NCBI RefSeq assembly: GCF_052857255.1
Contig: NC_135497.1
Coordinates: 117,666,413 to 117,730,412, forward strand
Source of the DNA: Amblyomma americanum
Lineage: Eukaryota > Arthropoda > Arachnida > Ixodida > Ixodidae
Reading direction: 5' to 3'
Length of the DNA stretch: 64,000 nt
Shown here: positions 36,491 to 48,551 of the stretch, in pieces
Numbering within the stretch: the first letter of the stretch is position 1
Layout of the letters: every line of letters starts with the position of its first letter
Made by a program: the position numbers and the translations under genes
The notes under the pieces: generated by a model
Told to the model about the DNA's origin: nothing
Databases searched by the model: none
The model's input: the letters and a program-made list of their open reading frames with translations, nothing else

Positions 36491-37777
36491 GGTAAAAACT
36501 GGTTATATTTATTGATTACAGTAAGGCTTTCGACTCCCACAATCACAACATTCTTCTCACTAAGTTGCAGGGCAGCGTATTGGGTCCTCTTCTATTTAAT
36601 TTATATGTGAACGATATAGTAAACATAAATAATACAGTCAGTTTATTATGTATGCCGACGACAGCACAATGCTGATCTCTGGTTCCAATATTCAACTTAT
36701 GATAATAAAATGTAATCAGATGCTTGAACAGTTGTCTGCTTGGTCAAAGCAAAATCGAATAAAGATAAACCCATCTAAGACAAAAAGCTGTTATATTTCA
36801 TTTAAAAATAAACCAGTTTTAGCGAGTGAAGTTAGTATGTTAGAAGGTCAGGTAGTCGATATTGTCGATCATCATAAAATTCTCAGAGTTCATTTTTCTT
36901 CAATATTAAGCTAGGACGTGCACATAATCACCTTTCCATAAAACTTTCCTCCATCGCTGGTGTAGTATCACGCTGTCGTAGGTTGTTTCCATTATCAGTT
37001 AAGCTTCAAATATATAATGCCCTCTTTAACTCTCATTAACATATTGTTCTTTAGTTTGGAGCACAACCACGAGATCTAATTTAAGCAAGCTTGCAGTTAT
37101 TCAGAAGAAGATTGTCCGTTGCATCGAAAATATTGCACCTATGTCATCTTGTAAAGAATCCTTTTCCCCCCTTAACATTATTCCCATAGATAACCTATAC
37201 GACTTTCGTTTATTACAAGCAGCCTGCTACTCCTCCCCACAAATGAAAAGCACTATAGCTTTGTTGGTGTCTTTAAAACAGCGCATTACAAATTCAAACA
37301 TAAACACAAGAAACACAGACAAATGGGCAATCCCGCGCTTTCGCACTTTCTGTAAACATCAGTCCTTGACCCATAACCTTCCTGTTGCGCTCAACAAATA
37401 CTATTCTATTCATGAATACAGTGTCAAGCAGCTGCATTCCTATTTTGCTAGTATATGATTTCTATTACTATTTTTGTTCTGTTAGCAATATTTCATATTG
37501 AATTGCACATTTATGTTATGACTCTTTTGTTGTTGTTTTGCTATGTGTGAGATCTCTTTTTTGTGATATGCATCATGTATGCTAAATGCTGTGTGTATGC
37601 TATGAAAATAGTATAGATCAGTTTCATTTGTGAACTTTTCGAGTGAATGTTTATTTATCTCTTTTTTGTAAACACACGCTACTGCCATGTATTGGGTCTC
37701 CTGGGCCTAGTCAAGCTCATAGCTTTTAGCTCAGGAGACCTTTCCAATTTCTGGAAAAAAATAAAATATGTATGTAT
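36491..37777 (+). pseudogene. CR1/L2-like LINE, 3' fragment of ORF2
   Basis: It enters at RT motif A (IFIDYSKAFDSHNHNILL, 36509-36562). It then jumps directly from LTKLQ to GSVLGPLLFNLYVNDIV (about 36571-36621), lacking the roughly 50 residues normally between, so an internal deletion has occurred. A one-base shift precedes MYADDSTMLISG (36648-36683); the catalytic YADD is intact. The tail includes WSKQNRIKINPSKTKS and the C-terminus KWAIPRFRTFCKHQ to HSYFASI (stop 37456-37458). It ends with a hairpin and AAAAAATAAAATATGTATGTATGTATAC. It is related to the element at 4245-7898 and is dead. Confidence 0.87.
37695..37740 (+). other. LINE 3' UTR double stem-loop (second copy)
   Basis: The outer stem GGTCTCCTGGGC (37695-37706) pairs with GCTCAGGAGACC (37729-37740) with one G-T pair. 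The inner stem AAGCT (37713-37717) pairs with AGCTT (37721-37725). Same layout as 7813-7859. Confidence 0.72.
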
Positions 37778-38220
37778 GTATACTGCCATCTATTTATTCG
37801 CTTCTTTCTGAGTAATTTACTTTAACGCAGGTTATCACCCATGCACTGTGCAGCGCCTGCTAAAATCGTCTATAGCTCACATAACGTGGATGTGGCTTCT
37901 AAGTATCCTGGATAAAATCAAACCCTCAAGAATCCAAACAAGCTCAGGGACGGCTGGCTAGAGAGAAGTTAAGAGTATTGACTGCGAAAGAACAAACTCG
38001 CAATCGTTATGGAAAAAAAGAAAGAGAAAAAAGCTTGCTTTACGTGTTCAGTAGTATTCAGAACTACGGCACGGTGTAGGTTTCGATAGCGTTTTACATG
38101 GAAAATAAAGGCCAACGGAAAAGGAGCCTCCTGAAAGCGCGACTCTATCGCGTGCTCTGAAGCACTATCAGACAGCTGCAAGGTACATTTTAAGGTATAG
38201 CATAGCGCGTCTATGGGCCA
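37778..38220. other. Unassigned DNA
   Basis: Nothing recognised between the LINE tail and the CpG-rich block; an A/G-rich patch lies near 38010-38035. Confidence 0.35.
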
Positions 38221-38229
38221 AGTCGAAGG

Positions 38230-39265
38230 TGCAGGGAGGAAAAATTATCCTACTGAGTGACGCTCGAGTCGCAGCGGCGTTTGAGGGAGGGGGCAAGAAA
38301 AAAGAAAAAGGCAAATACACACGCCACGGGAGAGTCCGTAGAGCGTGCAGATCGAGGGGGGGGGGGGGGGGGCGCCATAAAGAAAGCGAGCTGCGAAGGC
38401 GGCGTCAAAAAAAGTTTCCGGTGCACACTTGAGGAGCGCGTCCATTGCACTTCACTCGGCCCCCGGCTGTTCGGCTTATTTTCTTGCGGCCCTCCGTTTG
38501 CTTGGTCGTTCTGTCGCTTACCGGGAGGGAGGGGCGAGCCTAATGCCCGCGGCGCAGCGAGGAAGAGTGATGGTGATGAACTCGACAACAAGGATAAACG
38601 TCAGGTGAAGCGGAAGAGAGGGGCTGCGTCGTCTGACCGACGAAACAGCGCCGCTCCGGATCGCCGGCTCCGCAACCGCCAGGCGCGGCGGCTCCCGCAA
38701 CTCTTCGTACCCGCCTGCCAATGCCTCCCGCTGTTTGTTGTTTTCCGGAGAAATTCGCCCTCAATATTTCGGCGTATCTCGAAAACAGGGGGCAAAAGAA
38801 AAGATAAAAAGCGGGAGGAAGATACAAAAAAAAAACACGCGAGAACACCCATGGGAAGCAAAAGGCGCCGAATCTATTCAAGTCTCGGTGGGAGAGGTGT
38901 ACAGAGCGGAAAATAGGCCGTAAAGACGCCAGGAGCGTGGAGCCGCCGTATAAATATCTACACATAAGCGCCGGTAAAAAAACCGCGCTGAGCCGCGTGT
39001 GTGGCGCGGCCGCGGAGGGCTCACTCTTCGTACCCGGCGCTCACCCTGCAGCGGCGGAGGAAGGGCTGAGGGGGGGGGGGGGGAGATATTTGGCAAGAAC
39101 CAACCAATTAACTCGTCTGTCGGCCTCGCAGATCCATCACGACTCCGCTCCTTGGCCAAGGCGCGCGGCCGCGGACTGCCAGCTGCCGACGGCTCTGTCG
39201 CCGCTGGCCGCGAGGCGGGAGCAGGCAGTAATTGACGCCGATCACCGTGTATACACACGCGGCTG
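38230..39265. other. CpG-rich block with G17 and G14 runs
   Basis: GC-rich DNA is open on both strands. The longest frame (38257-38916) has no ATG, is basic and low-complexity, and crosses a G17 run (38356-38372). G14 lies at 39070-39083. TATAAATA occurs at 38951-38958 without a clear initiator. No domain is recognised. It could be a promoter or CpG island of an unseen gene. Confidence 0.4.
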
Positions 39266-39941
39266 CTGAATGAAGCTGTCGGCTTTTTCCTTTTCTTTTT
39301 TTTCTAATTCGTAACCTTTTGAACAAAAAAAAACAAAAGAAAGAAACGCGGCGCTTTTTAGTGAGTGGCTATGCTCGCGACAGCAAGATAACCTTTTCAG
39401 CGCTGTTTCTTTGGCTAGTTTCCACGTTTCTCATCGTGTTTGAATACCGCTCCATCTCGGTACTACCTGTTCAAGAGGCGTAAGGCGGAGCGATTAGCGC
39501 CCGAAAGTGGAGACGCGGGTGGTGAGTGACACCTCAGCTTACGATCCTCGGAACCGACCTGCGGTGATATGCAGGTAGGCTGAGGGACTCCCATGCTCTC
39601 ACAGTCCCAGCCGAGCAGTTTAACCAATAGGCTTATAGGGCGAGTCCTTGACATGAAGGCCGCACTTTACTGTGCCTCCGATACTTGGCATTTTCCGATG
39701 TTTGTCACTGCTGAGGTCTGAGAAGTGTCATCCGTGTGAAGCATTGAGGCAGCCTTGCTGCTGCACAATGTGCTTTTTAGGAACCATCGCACTGATTGGT
39801 TCTCTGGCGCCGCACTTTGCCGAATAATGCAATATGAAAAGGCGAACTCTGTACTTCTACTCGCTCCGGCCTTTCTCCGTAACCCTGTCTGGTGTGAATG
39901 ATTGAGGTCAGCGCTTTGGAATTTAAGGTAACCAAGATTTT
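39266..39941. other. Unassigned DNA, possible decayed tRNA-derived repeat
   Basis: On the minus strand, 39655-39490 contains CCTATTGGTTAAACTGCTCGG and GTCGGTTCCGAGGATC, loosely like box A and box B about 95 bases apart. That is wide for a tRNA-derived SINE, so I rank it as weak. Nothing else is recognised. Confidence 0.25.
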
Positions 39942-40336
39942 AACGATAGCGTTAAGGCTCCGGTTCTTCTGAAAATATGGCGTCGTGGTCATCGGCGTCG
40001 GCGTTGGGAGTGAAAAAATCCCCGAAGAAGCAACCTAAGTGGGCCACCTAGGTCACGTGACCTTGTGACGTCATCGCAACCTTCCCACCGGAATGTGAGC
40101 GAACTGACCACCGTGGCAGGCGGCAGTTAAATCGCGAGAGGTTGCTCTGGAAGAGCCGCCTGGGTCGCACAAGCCCCACCGGTGGCAGCACCTGCCATCG
40201 CAGGGCAGTGGCGCATCGCTTAACCGCTGCATCACAGCGCCAGAAATGGTAAGGAAACTCCCAGGGATCGATGAAAGTCGATATTGACTAATTTCGCGTA
40301 TACGGCAATTAATTCATTAACGCTATCGCGTCATAC
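39942..40336 (-). repeat. GCGATAGCGTTAA-ended repeat, copy 2 (minus)
   Basis: This is the reverse-complement partner of 34136-34612, running from TAACGATAGCGTTAAGG (39942) to TTAACGCTATCGCGTC (40318-40333). The ends form an inverted repeat of about 14 bases. Interior similarity to copy 1 is strongest around GGTGGCAGCACCTGCCATCGCAGGGCAGTG (40181-40210). Confidence 0.72.
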
Positions 40337-40644
40337 ACTTCCCGCTGCGGTTGGGAATTCAAAAATAGGGCTTGGCAGCAAATTTCTGTGACCTCTGCCC
40401 CACCTGAGTGACTTCCTGCGTGCGTGACTGTTAATGTGGTAAGGAAAGCGTAGAGACGGGGTTCCTTTGGGCGGCTTTCACGAAAATATGTCCCCTCTTT
40501 TCAGTTCAGCTCTAGTGTTCGTTTCCTGGCAATGCCGCACAGGAAAGAATACGCTCTGTATGTGTCACGCTCTCAGTGGACATCTCAACCATGCAGTGAG
40601 AGAAGAGGTGAAGGTGGGAGTGAAATGACAATAAAAGAGAAAGA
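40337..40644. other. Unassigned DNA
   Basis: Nothing recognised between the repeat and the SINE remnant. Confidence 0.35.
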
Positions 40645-40756
40645 GTCGCCCTAGGGGAGGGCTACTCGGCCACGTGGGGTTCTTTAATGTGCACTGGCAT
40701 CGCATAGTACGCGGGCGTTTCTTTAATTTTGCCTCCATCGAAATGCGGTCGCCTAG
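40645..40756 (-). mobile_element. Decayed SINE body fragment
   Basis: GGGGAGGGCTACTCGGCCACGTGGGGTTCTTTAATGTGCACTGGCATCGCATAGTACGCGGGCG (40655-40718), then TTTTGCCTCCATCGAAATGCGGTCGCC, matches the middle of the tick SINEs at 3849-4161 and 43876-44081. The tRNA-like head is lost, so it is a relic. Confidence 0.7.
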
Positions 40757-40759
40757 GCA

Positions 40760-43700
40760 GAAAAGTTATCTGCATTGTTTGATAACTTTATTTACCTTCA
40801 CAGCCTGGACCGGTTTCGTCCTCACAAGGTGACGAGCCGTCCGGAAGAGCCGACACATTGAAACTTTGTGTGCCAGCACGCGGAGGACAGTGGTGAAAGA
40901 ACATGTGACTAGACTGTACACGTTAAGAGGGGAAAAAAACGCAGGTGGTTTTGCGTTATCTTGCGAGTATGTCACTGCCATCGATATCGCTCTTTTCTTT
41001 CGATGATATATCTATTCGCCCTATTAAAAGCACCCGCTGAATTAGGAAGCGGTGTTTAGTTTTGGCGACGAAACAAAGCTTGCTAAAAAAGACCTTTAGT
41101 TTCTCGTTACCTTCGTAGAAACAGCATCGATGAATCTTCAGGGTTAGTGTCCCGGACTCACCGAGTCTAAGCACCTGGTGAATTTCGCTGAAAAAAAAAG
41201 GAAGAATGAAAGGCGGCACGAAAAATGTCAAGACCGAGAAGAAGAGAGTTGTGTACACAGAAAGTATGGACGCCAGCAGCGAAGCGGCGGCACCGAGTGC
41301 TCGCTGTTTGTTTTCGGGGCCAAGCCGATGAGAGGCCCTTGGCACCTTCCATTTTTGGTTGCCCGGGTACTGTTTGCGGAACAAAGTCGCAGGAGCGAAA
41401 CACACTGCCGGCGAGAGAGCATCTGTCAATACGCGCGCACACGGCGACGGGCGCATTCCCGGCAGTGCGTTTTCCAGCGGCCGCCGCCGGGGGCGCGGCG
41501 GGCGGAAGGCAAACAGGCCGGCCGGCAGGCGCCGCGCTCCGAATCAGACGACAGTTGGTTAGTTGGCTTCTCCCACTTCCGGTCTCCTTATACATAATTC
41601 TTCGTTTTACTTCCGGCTCACATGGCCCCCGCCAAAGGGGAGCGCGCTCGGCTTTTCCGACCTTTCAGTTTCCCTTCGCGCGCTTTTGTTTTACGACCGG
41701 CTTCTTACCTTTCGTTTCACTCGATACTTTTTTATTGTCGCTGGTCTAGCCCTTGTGCCAGTATTTTTTTTTGCCTTCTCGCCACTTGTCACCTCCTGCC
41801 ACTTTTTTTCTCATCACTCTTTTTCTCTCTCCTCTTTTTTTTTTTTTTTTGGGGGGGGGGGGGGGCACTCAGCCGACTCGCGTCTGCAAGTGCTCCTCTC
41901 GAGCCTTTTTACCAAGCGTTAACCCGGCTCTGCGTTCCTATTTCAACTTTGCCCTCCAATTGCTTTTCCTCCCTCTTTTTTTCCCGTTGTATTTGCCAAC
42001 AACCCTTCGCACCTTCTACTGCGATGTGCCTTAGTTACGGCGGAGGACGAAAAAAAAAAATACGGAGGGGATGCCCCGTGTTGACACACGGCGACCCTCA
42101 CACGCCCGTTGCGTCTTTCCCGACTGTGATCAGTATTCTGTAAAACCTTTTAACGAACGGACTCGGTGCGCCAGTGTTCTGGCTTCTTTGTATGATTCTT
42201 TCTCCTTTTGTTTCTCGAAAAGAAGCACATCGTGAAAAGTCGAGAGCACCGCTTGCTTGTTCGTTTTGAACGCCTTCGAGGCCCTTAGGTCTCCGCGATG
42301 CAAAGCTCATATTTCCAGAAAGGTCTCGCGCCTAACAAGATAAACGCGGTGTTTTTTGCGTTTTAGCTGTATGCATGTTTTTCTACCCAAAGTTGACATG
42401 TTAAGGGTATCGAATCTTCCAAGCTTCGTATTACGAAGAGATATTTGTGTTGGCCCAGTAATGACGCCAGGCTTTACTGCGTTACGAGCTCTAAACGAAC
42501 GCTGCACCCATCACATAAATAAGAACCAACTCGTGCCTGTATTTTGGGGGATGATAATGGTGCAACCTTTTTCTCCTGCTATAAAACAGGCAACACATGC
42601 TTTCACGAGTATTGATGGCGTGTATCTCGATAGCCGAGAACCAAAAATGAAACGCAGATCTCTTGGTCGTGTTCGTCGAAGTTTGCTTCGCTGCATGGCG
42701 GGCATGCATTTGGTAGCTGCATCCCATACTCCACTCAGGTAAAAGAGAACGTTAACGAAGCGCCTTTTTTCTTTCTCACTTCTAACAAAGTACCTGACGG
42801 GTTTTTTTTTTATTGAATGTGCCTTGAAGGCTTTCATATCGCAAGCATGCGAAAAGATAGGTTCGTTTTTAATAGACCAAAGTGACACACGCGCGTGGGC
42901 TATCTGTGTGTTCGCCTTTAAAGATGCTGCCCATGTGCATACCTGCAAAAATGCCCAAATTCATGCATATCAGCTAGTCCAATCAAATAATAAATTAGCG
43001 GAAAAGCACATATAAGCAATCACATCGCCGAACAGCCAGGTGTAAAGAAAATGTAAAGTCAGACCGAAGTGGTGTTAGATTGATGGACCAGTACTGTGAA
43101 ATAACAAATATTTTATTTGTTCAAGACGTGTGCTTGGTAAACCGAAACGAACCTAAAAATAGAAGATGGGTAACGAAATTCCGGGGAAAGCCAGAAACCA
43201 ACTCCCTCTGAAGTTTTGCACGCATGCCACTGGTGGCTACGAATGAAAGAAAGTACTAAACATAGGAAAGAAGCCATTGCAACAAAAAAAAAGCACAGGG
43301 GACAGTAACTTTTTTTAGAGTGGAGTTGATTACAGTAGGATATTTCATGCGTAATCGCTTATATAGTAGATAATCTCATAGAAAAGAGAAGAAAACACAG
43401 CCGCGCGTCCGATGGGATCCGAACGCAAGACCTCCGCATGTCGCGTCGGTGGCTTACTCACCTTCTACAATCGAGTGTATTCGCCTAAATGTGCCTTTAA
43501 TTCGTGCGCTACACGTAACACAAATGCCCAGAGCGGCTCAAGCCAATATGTTACGAGAGTGGATCCGTTACTCGCCGTACTGCGGTGTGGAAGGGTCAAA
43601 ACAAAGGGGAAATTTGACCCCTCACCTGGAACGATTTTCATTGCTGCGATGTGCGCTTCTCTTGCAAAGCGAAAGCTAAGTGTTTCTCAGAAAGGTAATC

Positions 43701-43870
43701 TACTAATTTAAACTGACTTAATACTCTGACTTTTATGGTCAAAGGTTCATTTGCATAGATATGCCGCACACTTGACGCAGTTCCTAGCACACAGCTAATT
43801 TAGTAGACCCGCTCGCGCTTCGTTCACAGACACCAGTGCCTCACTCATAACTTGGAAATATGTACTAAAT
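40760..43870. other. Unassigned DNA with T16G15 run and GC-rich patch
   Basis: 41230-41560 is GC-rich and open on both strands without a domain. T16 (41835-41850) followed directly by G15 (41851-41865) is a striking homopolymer pair. Minus-strand 43470-43380 has CACCGACGCGACATGCGGAGG and TTGCGTTCGGATCCC, a weak box B-like word and possibly an old SINE head, but the assignment is uncertain. No host gene is recognised. Confidence 0.35.
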
Positions 43871-43875
43871 GGTTT

Positions 43876-44081
43876 GGTTTATGAGGTTTAACCTCCTAAA
43901 GTGACTCAGGCTTTGAGGAACACCCTAGCGGAGGGCTCCGGATAATTTCGACCACCTGGGATTTTTTAGCGAGCACTGATGTCGCACAGTACACAGGTCT
44001 ATAGCATTTAGCCTCCATCGAAATGCGACCGACGCGGCCGAGATAGAACCCGCAGCACCATAACCACTGAGCCACCGTGAA
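43876..44081 (-). mobile_element. tRNA-derived SINE, second subfamily, degraded
   Basis: The minus strand begins CACGGTGGCTCAGTGGTTAT and continues through a damaged box B (GGGTTCTATCTCGG), CATTTCGATGGAGG, TCGAAATTATCCGGAGCC and GAGTCACTTTAGGAGGTTAAACCTC. It shares the centre with Ruka but has its own 3' end (the GTTTAAC..CC.AAG word, plus strand 43886), as in 50158-50330. It is shortened around the anticodon region. Confidence 0.78.
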
Positions 44082-44084
44082 GAC

Positions 44085-45685
44085 TCATGTGCTAACAAAC
44101 CAGTTCCACAAGTCAGATTATAAGTTATGGTTCCAGGCTGTACATTGTTTTTTTTTCTGTTATCGCGGTGTCAAAACATCACGATGTTGACAACCACTGC
44201 GTTGAAACTGGAAGCTGTATAAATCACCACTTTCCACTCAAATCGGCAGCGGTACGCGTGAATTGTACTCAAGAGGCGCGCTTGTGCAACTCGAATTTGG
44301 CGGCCGGTCACTGAAGGCCTGCCGCTATTTCGTTCCCTTTCCTTTCGACATCAGCGCAAAGCACTTAACTATATTCAGAAATAACCCGTAGTTTTACTTC
44401 ATCATTATTACGCTGCATATTTCCAGAGCTCTGTCGATACACTGGCATCCCACCCCGAGAGCACACACAAACTCGCGGCCAGGGCGCCACAGCTACGTGT
44501 TTTATTATGGCAGCGTGCAGCCCCCTCGATGTTTGCCGAATTTTTTTTTTTCACGCCTAAGTGCAGAGCCGGGAAGAATTTGCCAGGAATCCTGAACTTT
44601 TGTCCCGGCGAAGGGACTGCGGGTGTGTAGGCGCCTTCTCGCTCGAACTGGTTGGTGGTCTCTAATCTGCTGAGGCGGCGGAGTCTTCCTCGAGGGCCTC
44701 CGAGCGACCGGTCTGCGGCTGCGTCTGTGCGCGCCCGTCGAGTCGCGTGGCCAAAAGGAGCGAGTTCCCCAGCCAGCAGTCGCCGTGCTCAGCATTAACG
44801 GGGCACGCTCGGAACGTGGCCATTTCTTCGGCCGGAAACCAGCCGGGCCAGTGTTTACGCGCGCCGCTCCATTCAAACGTCTTCTGTCCCGTTTTTGTTC
44901 ATTTATTTTATCTCCGTTGTAGCCGTCCTTCCTGCTAAGCCTGCCCCTCCCTCTTTTACGGGAAAGGCGCAGTCTTCGCGCGCTGCGAGTTTACCAATGC
45001 CGCGCTAAATTGTTCTGCGGAACGCACATCTCACAATGCTCCAAGTACACGCTTCCAGACACACCGACACGCAACGAAAGGGAGACCCCTTCGCGAACAC
45101 TGGATTGTCCGGAATGACTCGAACTGCGCGTGCCTTAAGATTAAGACACTGAGCACTATGCCATTGTCACAAGCTGACTTTCTGCACGCTCTGGGCCTAG
45201 GGTCGTGAATCGAAATACAAGAAGTGATATGAGATATTTAAAAAATAAAAACTCTACCTATCGCCTTTCGCTGTGGTAAGAGCTGACAGTGGTAGCTGCG
45301 TCACACTTTTCTCTCTCCACCCACCCCCCTTCGCCCCGTAAAAACGTACACTCAAAGACTCACGTATTCAAGGCTTATATGGGTCACGTGATCACAGAAA
45401 GCACGTTCTCAACAACGCCCACTACTCGCCCAGCTTTACACCCTCCTCATCGGTAAAAAGACAAAACGAGAGGTTTATTTATTTTGTTACGACATCCTAT
45501 GACGATGAAAGCTGTCTAAGCAGCTGTCATAGCAAAAAGAATTAACAACAATGCCGGCACCGCAGACGCGTAGCATATAAAGCGACGAGCGGAATGAATC
45601 TTCGTCGCGCTCCCTGTTGAAAACAACTTTGGAAGAAAATTCAGAGCAAGGAGCACGCGTTTTTTTTTTTCTCTCCCTCTTTTCT
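44085..45685. other. Unassigned DNA
   Basis: No gene recognised. The minus frame 44505-44876 is arginine-rich and GC-driven. The rest is featureless. Confidence 0.35.
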
Positions 45686-45689
45686 TCCT

Positions 45690-46275
45690 TACACGCGCGC
45701 CAACTTGATGCTCCGTTCGTTAAGCGGGCTCTCCGAGTGTCGAACTGAAAGTGCGGCTCCTGTCTGCGCGTGTGCAATGTATGCGAAGGCGGCAGCGGCG
45801 CCCGCTGGCTGTGCGGTCTCAACGCGGCTCCCATCGGCCGCGAAGCACGAGGGCGAGAGGAGTCAGCGCGGACGGCGAGAGGAAGAAGAAAAAAAGAGTG
45901 GAGAAGGGAAGGGGCCAAACGTGCATGGCAGCGACCTCCTCGGCGAAGAAGGGACGAGAGAAAGGCGCAGGTCTCCCTCTGGTGAACGTGAGTTGAACCC
46001 GAGAAAGAGGCGAAAAGGGCCGCATCAGCACCTTTGCAAATGGAGACCCTTCCCACTTTCCTCGAGCCGGAGGAGCTCCGGATGAGGGCGCAGCGGCGGC
46101 GAGGGAGAGCGATGCGCGGCGACGCGGTTGTTGCGGACCCGTATAAAAGCGAACAGAGCCATCGACAATGGCAAAACCGAGAAAGATAAAAGGTACGGGA
46201 TGGGGGAGGACGGGGATGCTCTCAGGGCGTCGCGCACGCACGCACACCGCCTGCTCCGTTAGAGAGCCAGGCCGG
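45690..46275. other. CpG-rich block with a TATA box
   Basis: Strongly GC/CpG-rich and open on both strands (minus frame 45487-46056 of 189 codons), without recognised domains. TATAAAAG at 46142-46149 is a strong TATA match read on the plus strand, but the base 30 positions on is not a clear initiator. A promoter is possible; no downstream gene is recognised. Confidence 0.35.
46142..46149 (+). promoter_or_regulatory. TATA-box candidate
   Basis: TATAAAAG in a CpG-rich context. There is no matching TCAGT initiator about 30 bases downstream, so support is weak. Confidence 0.2.
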
Positions 46276-47463
46276 TAAAGAACAACACAACGACGGACGA
46301 GCTAATAAAGTTTCATCGGGCTCCCTCCGCGTTCCGCCCTTTTGTTTTGCCTTCGCCGAGAGAGTCGTTGCTCGAAAAAGTATCAAGCGCAGAAGTTCAG
46401 GGCGGTGGTGCGGTTACGTTTTTAATAAGCTACTCGGGCACCAGCAGTAGATCAGCGGGCTCCGGCGAGGTGTGAACAGGTGTCCCCAATTAGAGCAGCG
46501 TCTGCGGCTGAAGAATAGAGGGGCGGGTCGGCGCAGACGAAGAGTTGCCGCTCAGCACCTAGCGCCATGGGTTCCTTTTTGACGCCTTCTCTTTTTCTTA
46601 CTTAATTACGGCCTCCTTGTTCCGTTTCTTTTTTTTTTTTCCTTTAATCTCGCATTGGTTAGTTGTCTGATGGGTTCCGAGAGCTCGGCCCGTAACGCGC
46701 AGACAGCGACTCCCATTAAATGGAGGGTTTATTCATTGTGTTTCGTTTTCTGTGCGGACTGTAGAACTCGGAAGGCTTAACTACAACTCGTTCGTTACCA
46801 CGTTCGGTGAAAATTCGAACTACACCTCTCAGAGAAATCGACAGCAAAGAGGGTCGGTTGGGACTTGCTATTTCGCCTCTTGTGTATCGTTAGTGCCGGT
46901 ATTTTTCGAGCACAAGAAAGTTTCACGTTTAGCTGTAGGTAGCCAGATGTGTAAACTTCTTTCGAATGTGGTTGTAAACCGTTGTTTCATCAAGCAGCAG
47001 TCACGTTTTCTTTAACAATTTGATCTCTGCAATTTTGCTTGCACACATCTGCCTGACCGGAAGGATTTTGTCGCATTCCCACAAAAGTTGTCAGAGCGAC
47101 CAATACGAAAGAGAAACAAAAAATTATTGATAGGCTAAAGACCAAATAGGTCAAAGACATCGAGTATCTTATGAACAACATCAGCCTTTGTTTCAAATAC
47201 GTCTGTTTTATTATTACGGTGAGAGATAACTTAAGGTTGCCGTTCCTAAAGAATACTGGCAAAGTTAATCGGCATCTTAATGAGTGATTTAGCTTCTTTG
47301 ACATTTGTGCTGCCAGTTTAAGCATCACATCTTTGCTGATTTGTTTGCCTTTGACCATTATTTCTGCCTGTCTTCACGTGCTTCTGGATCCTGACGTTTT
47401 ACTAATTGCATACGTAAAATTACTGCACCCGCGTAACATTCTTCAGAAATTTGATAACGCCGG
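46276..47463. other. Unassigned DNA
   Basis: No gene is recognised. The minus frame 46990-47358 (122 codons) has hydrophobic stretches (LVFSLSIIFCFSFVLVAL) but no family resemblance. It may be a chance AT-rich frame. Confidence 0.35.
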
Positions 47464-47870
47464 CATCATCATCATCATCATCAGTAACTTTATTTCAACA
47501 CTGTGGGGCTATAACGCCCCTGCTTTAGACGGCAGCCAGGATTTCGTAGGCGCTTGCAGCGTCTTCGGTCAGTTGGATGATCTTTGCTTGAGTCTCCGGG
47601 TAAGAGCCGGGTAGGTAGGTCTCCCACTAGTCCTTAGACTTTACTGATAGTGCCCCAGGGGGAGTACGAGGGCATTCCCATATTATATGGCCGAGGGTTG
47701 CCCTAGCTTTACATATTTTACATTTTTCTGAGAATTGTTTCGTTGTATGCTAGGCGTTAGACATGCAAATTGTGCGCGGCAGCCCATTTTTGAAGTGTCG
47801 TGGGGACAGGCCCAGAATCTTTCCAGTCGGCGTTTGAAGGTGTGAACCCTGCACCTGTGGTAGGCGGTGC
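47464..47870 (-). pseudogene. I-like LINE, 3' end of ORF2
   Basis: On the minus strand an open piece reads CKICKARATLGHIIWECP, a C-x2-C-x7-H-x4-C zinc motif (about 47677-47735) typical of the C-terminus of I/Jockey-group ORF2. A stop and LPGSYPETQAKIIQLTEDAA follow, and it closes at EILAAV and a TAA near 47525. The 3' UTR ends in repeated GAT (47464-47481, seen as ATC on plus). The element is 5' truncated; the RT is not present. Confidence 0.75.
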
Positions 47871-48551
47871 TTGTATAGGGGCAACATTTAATTTAAAATA
47901 GCATTCAGGGGTAGCCTGTTGCGTTAGCATTCCCAGCTTTCCTGGACATCAGCAAGTAGCGCCATCTGTTGCTCACCAGCAGCAAACACCCAGTAACTCA
48001 ATGGGTATATTTTAAACTCGTAATCTCAAAAAAAAAACTACAGAGTCCCGAAAGATTCTGCGCGAACATGGTGACTATCATGGCCAAGCTTTCCTCGTCG
48101 CTGCAAAATCTTGCCCATTATATGGTCCCTGCACTCGCATAAACTATTTCCGACGGCCATCGAAAAACAATGGGTTGTACCGAACATTAGAAATTCCCGC
48201 GGTGGTTTTGAGTGTTCAGCGCCACTCGGCATGCAGTACAAGCCGCGGAGACGAGAAGCGTTTGTCCAGATTTTCTGGACGTGGTTACGCTCAAAACGCG
48301 GCTTTGTATATTTCGGAGCAGTCAACTTAGCGAAATTCAGTTTTTGCTCATGTAGCTGCTTACGTGACGTGGCTATCTTGCTCTTGATTGCTTCGTCCAT
48401 GGTGCAAAATAACGCGTGTCTTACCATCTGCTACCATTCGCGATTCTGGTGGCGCGAGTCAATTAAGCATAGCTTTCTGAATCAGCCTTACCGCCAATTA
48501 GCAGCTGTACTTCCATCTTATCACGCAGTTATATCCCAATCGGCAAAGGGA
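47871..48551. other. Unassigned DNA
   Basis: No gene or known repeat is recognised. The long plus frame 48111-48704 runs through the SINE and the MITE, so it is chance openness and not a gene. Confidence 0.4.

Noticed and set aside
38257..38916. 219-codon frame, one of the longest outside elements
   Set aside because: No ATG, highly basic low-complexity content, runs through G17, and several opposite-strand frames are equally open; composition explains it.
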